Part shown: positions 33,221-42,400 of the stretch, one piece after another | How positions within the stretch are numbered: the first letter of the stretch is position 1 | Layout of the letters: every line of letters starts with the position of its first letter | From: Chloranthus sessilifolius | Lineage: Eukaryota > Streptophyta > Magnoliopsida > Chloranthales > Chloranthaceae | Direction: 5' to 3' | Assembly (NCBI GenBank): GCA_021018995.1 | Contig: CM037593.1 | Coordinates: 5,856,088-5,920,087, forward strand | DNA: 64,000 bases | The notes under the pieces: generated by a model | Seen by the model: only the letters and a program-made list of their open reading frames with translations | Told to the model about the DNA's origin: nothing | The model's database searches: none | Program-made: the position numbers and the translations under genes

Positions 33221-33490
33221 TGTTGGTGGACAATGTAGCTAGGCTGATCAACTCTTGGAGATGTCTTTCGGCGGACGCTAGAGTTCCATGGGACTATGAG
33301 AGTGCTACTGTTGCTTTGTAGTGCGTGGTTTCTCTTTCTGTAAGCTGTTTGGGCCTACTTTGTTGCCTTTGTTTTAGTTTTTCTTTTCTTTTTTGGGCTA
33401 CTCGCTCATCTGATCTTCCTTGTAATTTCGTTTTGTTTTAATGAAATTACGACTTCATCGATCAAAAAAAAAAAAAACAAGCTGCTCATT

Positions 33491-33989
33491 GTAAAAATTT
33501 CTTCATGAATCTAGGGAAAATGAAAGGAAAATTTTCCGAGTAACTATTTTTCTATGATGAAAAGGATATTTTATTATAAAGGAACAAGGAGATATGAACT
33601 ATATTAGGAGCAAAAAGTTCCCACTATACGCTGACCATGATTGTTCGAAAGGAGACCCATCAATATGGGATAGGATTTTAGGAGACTTCTGATGGCAGTG
33701 GTTGGTCGAACTTTTTGTTGTAACTTTTCTCCTAAAAAGATGGAACACATCAGTGGTTCCTCATTCCTTCAACAAGCACGAAGCAGCTCTTGGCTTTCTG
33801 GATAAATGGGATATCCTGCTTTTAAACCCTTAACCCTTCCATTGTGCTTAGGTGTTCCATCTTCTCTGTGGTCTGCGTTTAATTCATTTTTTGGCAGTCT
33901 TTCACTACCTTGCCCGTAGGTATCTGTTTCTTTTCTCTTTCATGAATTTTCATATTATCAATTTAAAAAAAAAGGTCGACATACCTGAT
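33491..33989. other. no gene seen
   Basis: This continues the original target of the L1 insertion (the sequence that followed position 25868 before the insertion). No recognisable gene or element. Confidence 0.35.
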
Positions 33990-34840
33990 TCAGAGGAGAA
34001 TAGGACATGATTGGAGAACTGATCAATGGGTCTCATGCTTCCCTTTTACACATATGAAGATGGCAACTAAACCAAAAATCCCCATTTGTGCATTACAAGG
34101 TGTTGTCAAACGTGCACCTCTTTTTTATGCTCTAGAAATGATTAAAACATCATCCCACATGATAGGTATCGGTTGACACTTATTGAGTTTCTGGATGGGC
34201 GGTTGTATTAAGTGCTGAAATTTTTACGGTTGCGGAAAGGCTACATGATTTCGAAGAAAACTAGTGCAAAAAACAGTTGCGGTATTAGGGCTTGTTGGAA
34301 CATGAACATGGAAAAGCCCTATGATCGGGTATAGTGAGATTCCTCTATTATATATGTTAGTTCGCTTGGGTTTTAGAAGGAAGTAGAAAAAAGGAATAGA
34401 GGCTTGCCATTTATTCCCGTTTTTCTCAGTTTTAGTGAATTGTGTGGTGAAAGGTTTCTTTAAGAGCTCAAGGGGGATTAAGACAAGGTGATCCTCTTCC
34501 GCTTACCTATGCAATATGGTTGGGGAAGTGCTTAGCAAGCTCTTGAAACGGACCTTAGGTGAGAGACTAACAAGTGACTTGTTGATAGTAAACAACAAGT
34601 CTCTGATAACCCACTTACATTCTGTGAACGATACCCTCATATTTTGAGATGTTTTGTTGGTGATTTGCAAAATGTGAGAGTGATATTGCGGTGCTATGAG
34701 GTGAAATCAAAGTTGATGCGTGTCAGTATAGTGTGGGTGGGAATCTTTCCCCTCTACCTATTTGGGGTTACTGCTTTGCAATGGGAAACTGCCAAATGCT
34801 TGATGGGATCCGGTGGTGGAAATAGTGGAATGGAAATTAG
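33990..34840 (+). pseudogene. second L1 LINE, reverse-transcriptase half, decayed
   Basis: Readable blocks in different frames include NMEKPYDRV (about 34300; family consensus MEKAYDRV) and SSRGIRQGDPLPL (about 34465-34505). ITHLHSVND near 34610 stands where the FADD box should be. Many stops. The element is interrupted by RTE and MITE insertions and resumes to the right. Confidence 0.75.
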
Positions 34841-34844
34841 ATTT

Positions 34845-35372
34845 CACTATTTAAGCTCTACTTTACACATCAAATGGTGGATTTGAAGAGGACGTTTCAA
34901 ATAGGATTAATGCAGGCTAGATAAAATTGAGGCAAGCAAGCGGAGTATTGTGCGACCCAAGAGTTTCACTTAGACTGAAGGGACGTTTTTATAAGATGGT
35001 TGTTAGACCTGCCATATTATATGGTGCGGAGTATTGGGCTACGAAAAAGCGACAAGAAGATGTATTGTGGCCATACATTGGGGCCAATAAGTGTATGTTG
35101 AGATGGATAAGGATACTGATGCCGCTTGAGGTGGTTTGGACATGTTTATCGGAGACACGAAGCAGACCCTGTACGAAGGGTTGAGAAGCTACAAGCACAA
35201 GTAGGAGAAGAGGAAGACCAGTGAAGACATGGAAGAAAATCTTGAGAAATGATATGAAGGATTGCGAAGTTACAAAGATCCTATCCTTGATTAGAAACGA
35301 GTAGAGAAATAGGACTCACAAAGCCGACCCTAAATAGATGGGATAAGGTATGATGATTATGATGATGAAATT
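34845..35372 (+). mobile_element. RTE-type LINE 3' end (copy 1)
   Basis: The frame from 34927 reads RQASGVLCDPRVSLRLKG and VVRPAILYGAEYWATKK, the conserved post-RT region of plant RTE elements. Then HVQ..-like RWFGH and basic C-terminal motifs follow in broken frames. The end AAATAGATGGGATAAGG..GATGATTATGATGATG is the family's short TGATG tail. It lies inside the L1. Confidence 0.85.
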
Positions 35373-35384
35373 AGTGGTGTGAAA

Positions 35385-36160
35385 AAAGAGGCTTCTCTAG
35401 GTTGGTGGGAGACTAACACTCATAAAAGCAACCCTACTGAATCTGTTGGTATACTTTATGCGCTTGGCTAGTATGGTGGATAGGATTTAACGATTAAGAG
35501 AGAATTGTTGTGGAGTAATAAGGGTGTGGAGAAGAAATTCCATCTTTTGAAATTGGAAGGGGCTTACTTTTCAAATGAGAATGGAGTTTTGGAAATTCGA
35601 TATTTTAAAGGTATGGATAAGGTATTATTGTGAAGGTTGAGCAAAGAGAGGAATACTATTCTAGCATTGCTAGTGAGGCAAAAGTACCGGGTTGGTAGAT
35701 GTGGCTGGGACTAGGAGCATTTGGTTAGAGACAGCGTTAGCATGATGGACGGGATTGTTGTGCCTGTATCTGAAGCTGTAGACAGTGTATAGGGTCAAAA
35801 TTGCATGGCTGATGATCGCAGAATTTGGAAGGTGGGTAGCAAGGGATCTTTAACTACGAAATCCTTCTGTGATTCATTGATTCCTTGGGTGGAGGACCAT
35901 TGATTGTGCAACATTGGACTGGTATGTGATTTGCTGCATAAAATAGAATCCTCACAGTCCCAATGAATGTGTTATGTGTAACAGATTTGGAAGAGACCGT
36001 GGAACACCTGTTATTGCAGAGTCCGCTGACAACCTTGATATGGGAAAGCCATACAGCCGAAGTTTGATGTGCAATTATGCATTGTAGTCTACTGTAAAAA
36101 TATGTTGGTTTCATGGAGAGAAAGCTCATTAAGTCAAAGGGGAGAAGATTGTGAAAATTC
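35385..36160 (+). pseudogene. second L1 LINE, RT-distal and zf-RVT part
   Basis: Continues the L1 after the RTE: LVGGRLTLIKATLL around 35400, FFAKRGILF-like blocks, and EETVEHLLLQSPLTTLIWE (about 35993-36050), the zf-RVT region. Strongly decayed. Confidence 0.7.
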
Positions 36161-36164
36161 GGAA

Positions 36165-36467
36165 TGAGTAAATAAGAGGAAATTTAAGGAAAAAAATAAA
36201 TTTACGAAATATCGCTTGAGGTGATTTGGACATGTTCATCAGAGGCCAGAAGCAGATCTTATACAAAGGGTTGAGACGCTACAAGAACAAGGAAGTAGGA
36301 GAAGAGGAAGACTAGTGAAGGCCTAGAGGGAAGCAGTGAGAAGGGACATGAGGCATTACGAAGTTACAAAGAGCTTAACACTGATTAGAAACAAGTGGAG
36401 ACATAGGACTCGCAAAACTGACCAGAAATAGATGGGATAAGGTTGTGAGGATGGTGATGATGACTCT
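36165..36467 (+). mobile_element. RTE-type LINE 3' end (copy 2)
   Basis: ATCGCTTGAGGTGATTTGGA, GGTTGAGACGCTACAAG and AGATGGGATAAGGTTGTGAG match RTE copies 1 and 3 in order. The end is GATGGTGATGATGA. Only the last 300 bases are present, a typical 5' truncation. Confidence 0.85.
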
Positions 36468-36508
36468 TGCTGCTGTGTTTTGGTGCAACTGGAAAGGGTC
36501 ATGGGGAG

Positions 36509-37501
36509 CATGGATCAAAATCTTGCACAATTTCGATCATTATTGTCAGATACATACTGGTATCACTAGCCAGCAATACACGATAAATTAGGTATGTATC
36601 GGCGATACATACCCGATACATGCAAGATAGTTAAGGCGGTGTAACGAGGTCATGGCGAAGAGGCTCTCCAGGCCATGGCATGGCTATTTATTAATTTTTT
36701 AAAAAATTACTTTATCTATTAATTAGTGGTACTCTTTTTTTTTATATTTTTTATATAGAAAGAAAAAAAATTATATACGAAAAAAAAATTCAACTACTGA
36801 AGCATCCTTTAATTTTTAAATTGAGGATTTCATGTTCTAGGGATAAACATATAGCAATAAATACAAATCAAATATGAAACATCAACAAATTTGCAACATG
36901 GTAAGTATAAATATATAAATATGACATATCAACAAATATGAAAATTTAAAAAATATAAAAATCAAGTACACATACTGTAGTATATTTTGACGTTGAGGTT
37001 TCTTCGACCGGTAGCCCACTGAGCTGTCGTACGCTTGCATTGGTAGCTACCGTTACGAGAGAGAGAGAGGAGTAAAGGATTTTGTAACTTATAAATTGAG
37101 GTTTTGTAACTTGTAAGTTAACTTTGTAACTTATATATTTTAAAATGTTATAACTTAATAAATATTATAAGCAATGTCATACTTATAACTTCACTATTTC
37201 ATAAATATTATATTTTATTCTCCAAAAAAATCAAATGGCGTATATAGCGACGCTATATTGCTATTCTGCCATGGTGACATTATATTGTCGTTATTTAGTC
37301 ATCATGACTATTTGGTTATATATAACGTTTCCTATCGCCATTTGCCATGATGAGGTTATAGCGTCGCCTTGATAACCATGTACACATGTCAGTTTTTTCA
37401 TTGTATCGCTGATACATTGAATGTATCAACGATACCGATATGTATTGTCTCGGTATTGATGGTGGACGATGCATATCGGAATACCGAAATTTTGATCCAT
37501 G
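36509..37501. mobile_element. hAT-type MITE, CATGGATCAAAAT family, carrying a nested MITE
   Basis: Ends CATGGATCAAAAT and ATTTTGATCCATG are perfect inverted repeats. The flanks ATGGGGAG (36501-36508) and ATGGGTAG (37502-37509) are an 8-bp duplication with one mismatch. The interior has many CGATAC/GTATCG hexamers. Relatives: 41535-41873 and 53423-53674. Confidence 0.88.
36627..37377. mobile_element. MITE nested in the CATGGATC MITE
   Basis: Left TAGTTAAGGCGGTGTAACG and right CGTCGCCTTGATAACCATG are imperfect inverted copies, with CATGGCGAAG/CGCCATTTGCCATG just inside. This splits the host MITE's CGATACAT-rich ends. The target duplication is unclear. Confidence 0.6.
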
Positions 37502-37509
37502 ATGGGTAG

Positions 37510-37880
37510 AAGGTTTATCACGTCAAAAGGGCAGAATACTACAGACATGAACTACTAAGACGGTGTTCTGGTTCATCTGGAAAGAGAGAGATGGTCGTAT
37601 TTTTAATGGCAAGAGAGTTAGGATGGTGCAGATATTGCAACACTGCTTGAACTGCATATTCATGTGATCAGTGGGAGCTAACGATTTTGCTGATTGGACT
37701 GCAAGAGAGCTTAGAAATAAGTGGGATATGGTGCTTACAGAGGATGACTGATTTTCTCTCTATTACTTTTGACCTTTTGGCTGTCTCTGATCTTTTTCGA
37801 GGTGTTTTGGCTCTTTTGCACTTTGTAAAGAGCGCCACTAGTAGATAATTTCATTTCAATAAAAGATCACCATTACGATT
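37510..37880 (+). pseudogene. second L1 LINE, 3' terminus
   Basis: The frame reads TVFWFIWKERDGRIFNGKRV, then DWTARELRNKWDMVL and a stop, as at the end of L1 ORF2. A short 3' UTR ending TTCAATAAAAGATC follows. The host of the insertions at 34845, 36165 and 36509. Confidence 0.75.
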
Positions 37881-37910
37881 TATATTTTTTATTATAACAA
37901 GACAACAACC

Positions 37911-38146
37911 TATATACATGGTTAAAAACTTGAACGTATTTATGTAATAAAATATAGTAGCTACAATTTTTACATCTTTCTATTTCCAATAATTTAAGTA
38001 TATTTTTTTGATCATATTATTTTCTATTCTTTTCAACAAATATATATATGTTACCTATATATATACATGGTTAAAAACTTGAATGTATTTATGTACTAAA
38101 ATATAGTAGCTACAATTTTTATATCTTTCTATTTCCAATAATTTAA

Positions 38147-38148
<2 letters not shown>
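37911..38148. repeat. 89-bp direct repeat
   Basis: TATATACATGGTTAAAAACT begins at 37911 and again at 38060. The following 70 bases are the same except for four substitutions. Confidence 0.88.

Positions 38149-38178
<30 letters not shown>
38149..38178. repeat. (CT)n microsatellite
   Basis: Fifteen CT units, followed by a short TA/TG tract. Confidence 0.95.
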
Positions 38179-38180
<2 letters not shown>

Positions 38181-38230
38181 ATATATATATATATATGTAT
38201 GTATGTATGTATGCAAGTATATTATTGATA

Positions 38231-38299
38231 AAAATTGGACATTCTCGATTTGTACGTGTCATCCTTGGGCAAGGGTCATGCTAATCTTCTATGTATCAT
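38231..38299 (-). ncRNA. U6 snRNA pseudogene
   Basis: Read on the minus strand: GATACATAGAAGATTAGCAT, then GACCCTTGCCCAAGGATGAC, then ACGTACAAATCGAGAA and a T-rich end. These match the 3' two thirds of plant U6 with several changes. The 5' third, including the capped start, is absent or unrecognisable. No upstream USE or TATA element of a plant U6 gene is seen, so it is a truncated copy. Confidence 0.75.
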
Positions 38300-39332
38300 A
38301 GAAGATATTCATATCATATTTTTTGATACTTGTCGAGAGGTTTCTAGCAACAACATGCGCGACTAGTGTTGCAGGCTGTCCTTGTTAATCCAACTAGTAA
38401 ATTTTCTAGATTCTAGGTAATTTGCCATCAGTTGCATTTCTCAGAGGGTTAAGAGGTGCCCCTGGCTCGATCTAGTTATAGAGGTACCGAAGAGGGAAAG
38501 GCAGTTTATTTTATATTTTTACTGTGTTGAGAAGTGATACTTTATGATATTTCCATTGCACTTCCTTTGTGTGTGTGTGGGACAAAGTTTCCACACCTCA
38601 ACGTCGTCCGATCACCCATATCTGTTTTTAGATTGAAGTGTTCCATAAAAACCTCCGTATCTGGTAAATTTAAGGTCGAAACTCGGTATCGTTTCATTTT
38701 ACCTATTCATACGTTCAATACTCAATAGAGAAGCTTCTTTCCTTCCAGTATCTAGCATTATGGGCTTTGAGATTTAATGGGTAATGGAGGCTTGATCAAA
38801 CTTCATGCTCTCCTTCAAAGAATTTGGCTTCTTAGGTTGTGTATGCCCGGACCGATCAAGGAGGAAGGCAAAAGTTATAAGATGAATGAGTAACAAGCTT
38901 TCTTATATGTGGTCGTTGACGTAGAGATGTCTTTATTGTCTATGGGTGTGGGGTGAAGGGTGTAAGTAGATTACTTACATCTACCTTCATATTCGTGACA
39001 TTGTATTCCGTGTCACATGTGAGATCGTATAAATACTTAATGCATTGGGAAGATTGCTAGCTCACTCAATCCTAAGTTCCTTCCTTTTCTTCCTCTAGCT
39101 AACCCTAACCCTAATTAACTACTAATTAACTGTTGATAGACTACTTTAGGGCTAAGGATCGTTTCAAACTTCCAATAATCTTTTGATTTGTTTCTTTCAT
39201 TTGCATCTGACGAAAATTTTGTTGCAAGCTCTCTTGCTAAGGAGAGTGTTATTCGTGTGTCTTTATCTGTTGGTTATGAAAGTTATTTTAAATTGTTTCT
39301 TGTTTATTGTGCTGATATTTCTCCCTTTGCAG
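38300..39332. other. region upstream of GCSH exon, no exon 1 recognised
   Basis: It should be intronic for GCSH because 39333 follows an acceptor. I searched it for a Met-rich, Ser/Arg-rich mitochondrial targeting sequence and found none. A frame at 39188 merges into the exon but reads through the acceptor and starts with TTG. Confidence 0.35.
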
Positions 39333-39421
39333 TTGTGAAGGATTTTAGATATGCTGACTCTCATGAGTGGGTTAAAGTCGATGGCACTTCTGCAACCGTA
39401 GGAATCACTGACCATGCTCAG
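39333..39421 (+). CDS. GCSH: GCSH exon (SHEWVKVDG)
   Basis: 89 bases after acceptor CCTTTGCAG, donor CAG/GTTACC. The first codon is split, needing one base from the missing upstream exon. It ends at the Gln of DHAQ. Confidence 0.92.
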
Positions 39422-42400
39422 GTTACCATTTTTTGCTTTATGTGTACTTGCAATACTCTCACAGTGAACCTATAAGTAGGGATGCAAGTTTTACCCTGAA
39501 ACTCGAACACGACCCAAAAACCGGCCGAATCGAACCCGACCGAAGCCGATTAAAAACCGAAGCGAACCGATTCCAGTTCGGTTTTGGTTTTGGGTGGCGG
39601 AAACCGAAAACCGATTAGGTAGGACTAGAAAACTGAAAAAATCGGAAAAAAACCGAAAAAAAATAATAATTTGGAAAACCAGAAAAAAATTGGTAGAAAA
39701 AAGAAAAAAAACTGAAACTGAACCGAACCGAAAAAAAATTTCCGGTTTCAATTTGGGAAATTGAAATTTGGTTTCAGTTCGGTTCCGGTTCAGGCTGAAC
39801 TGAACTGAAATTTTTGGTTTTGGTTCGGTTTGATAAACCGAATCTGCATCCCTCCCTGTAGGCGAACTTATTTCATTTTATTTTTCACCGATAGATGATA
39901 TAATGCTATGACAAATTTGTTCATGTATGTTGGTTTTGTAAACTTGTGTTAAGATAAATAATTTTTTTCTACTGGTTATATGTAAGTTCAAGTTAATTTA
40001 CATAATTTTTTTTTCTTTCAGGACCATTTGGGTGATGTCGTGTATGTCAAATTGCCTGAAGTGGGAACCACGGTATCCCAAGGAAGCAGTTTTGGGGCAG
40101 TAGAAAGCGTCAAGGTGACTAGTGACATCAATGCTCCGATTTCAGGGAAAGTAGTCGAAGTCAACAGTGAGCTCAGCAGCTCTCCAGGTTTGGTGAGTCC
40201 TTAATGGCTTAATGCTATATTTGTAAGAAATTTTGGAACCCGTTAATTTTGACTTTATGTATGTTTTTTGCACTCAACATAGCAGAACCATAATTACAAT
40301 TTTGATAAAAAAATAATAGTATAAACATGAACAGGGGCAAAGTCAGGATTTTCTTCCACGGGGGACAAAGTATGGTCGACTCAGAAAATGAGTAAGTATT
40401 AGGTAAGCGGAACGAGCACTAGGTGACTTTCTTGGGTCATTTTTTAGGATGTGTGCCATGTGAAATTAAAATGTAACGTCAGGTATGTACCCCATGACCA
40501 GAAGATTTTTGGTGTAAAAAATTGAGATAAAAAAAATGTTCTTCATCATTTGATTCAAATCCATCTAATGCCATCTAAAATTAATGGCTACCCTGTAAAT
40601 CCAACCTGTCATTAATTGTTGACGATGTTTGACCGCATTGTATTAAACGGTAGAGATCTTTTTCATTCCAATCTTCTATAAAATAAATCTTAAGATCGTG
40701 GGCGTTGATAGTTTCACATGGCACACAACCCAAAAAACAACCCAAGTACTAAGAGCATCAACGGATGGGTGAGGTACCTAATAGTAACTCAAAATTACAA
40801 GGGGGAAGGTGGAAATGACCCATTCCGTAAATTGAAAGGGGGACAATTGCATTTAACTAAGTAGCCCACACTAGCACCATAGCCTTACTAGTGGCTTGGC
40901 TAACAGGGCTTTTCAAAGTTCGCCCCCTAACCCCACCCCACCCCACCCCACCCCACCAAAACAAAAACTACTACCTGGCTCCGCCCATGAACATAACCGT
41001 TGTCTTTAATTCTAGATTTTCTGAACTTGTACAATTTACTCCTAATTTCCTTCACATTTAGTTAAATATAAACCAAGTTTTTTCAGAATCCAGATCATTC
41101 ATTGTTGAGCGTAGAATTTATGAAAATAAGTATATACATGACAGATTATAAAGCCTATTAGCTTCATAAAAAATAATGGAGCCTTAACTGGTGCTTTTCC
41201 AGTGACTGGGAATAAATGTAGGGAAAAGTAAATGACCCTTGTCTTCATGTTTGTATATTGACACAATATATGTAAATCCTTCTCATTACCTTTGGAGTTC
41301 CATGCAGTGTTACCTGGACACGTGGCACGGGTGCCAAGTGTCAAGGTGCCAATAGATGTTTGGCACACCAATCTCTAAAAATCCGAATATGGCAGCACGA
41401 CCATAAGAAAATAAAATAAATAAATAAAACATATATAGAGAAAAATTGAAGGGATATCATAAAGAACCAATTTAGATATGTAATGAAAAGATTCATAATA
41501 TATGTCGTGAACCTAAATAAACATATATTATAGTCAAGGATCAAAATCTCGTTTTTTCGATACGTATCGTCCAGCCCCAAAACCGATACGTATCAGACGA
41601 TACGTATCGGTTCCGGACGATACTCTCCGATTTTTTCCCCAAAAAAAAAAAACATTAAAACCGATAATTTGAAATTATCGGACGATAATTTCAAATTATC
41701 GTCCGATACGAACGATACATTGAACGATACGGACGATACGAACGATACATTGAACGATAATTTGACTGTTTTTTCAGGGGGGCGATAAAAACCCATTGTA
41801 TCGTATCGGTGAGGTCCAAAACCGATACGTATCGTCCGATACGTATCGGTATCGGACGATATTTTGATCCATGATTATAGTATAAAATCGTTTTCAACAA
41901 CCCAAACTTTTGTTTCAATAGTTACAAAATTTTACACATTTTTCTTTTAAAACAAAGTTCATTATATCGTTGTCAAAACGATGAGCATTTTAATAGTAAT
42001 ATGAGATTTTTCATATATGTCTAGAAGTTTCGTATTGTTTGAGGACTGTCCAAGTGTCGGCACGGCAAAAATCCCAAAAGTAGAAGTGCCAAGGTAACAT
42101 TGGTTCCATGCCTCAATAATAGGCCAAGAAGCATTTGGAACCTGAGTTGGCGTTAATTGTAGAGGTCGAACCTTGGTGCAATGGCAAGTGCTGTCCATCT
42201 AAAGTGATGCGTCGAGGGTTTGAGTCCGGGAAGCCTCTCCAAAATGGGGGTAAGGCTGCCTACCATCTAACTCTCCCAGGCCCGGCTAAAAAGCGGGAGC
42301 TTTGTGTATTGGGTACATGGTTTGAAATCTAGTCCAAGACGAGATGTCTCGCGTCTCGGGGTTAGCGAGACGAGATTTAAGTGGGTTTCGCCCTGAGATG

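Larger units (their letters stand above)
25869..33478 (+). mobile_element. 5'-truncated L1 LINE split by an LTR element
   Basis: The L1 body occupies 25869-27666 and 33226-33478; the middle is a nested LTR retrotransposon (27667-33220). It ends in an A-rich tail (33464-33477). The perfect 12-bp target duplication AAGCTGCTCATT lies at 25857-25868 and 33479-33490. The 5' part before the reverse-transcriptase core is missing, as usual for L1. Without the insert about 2.05 kb remain. Confidence 0.9.

Noticed and set aside
39188-39332. Frame upstream of the GCSH exon as transit-peptide exon
   Set aside because: Runs through a good acceptor, begins with TTG, and is acidic instead of Arg/Ser-rich.
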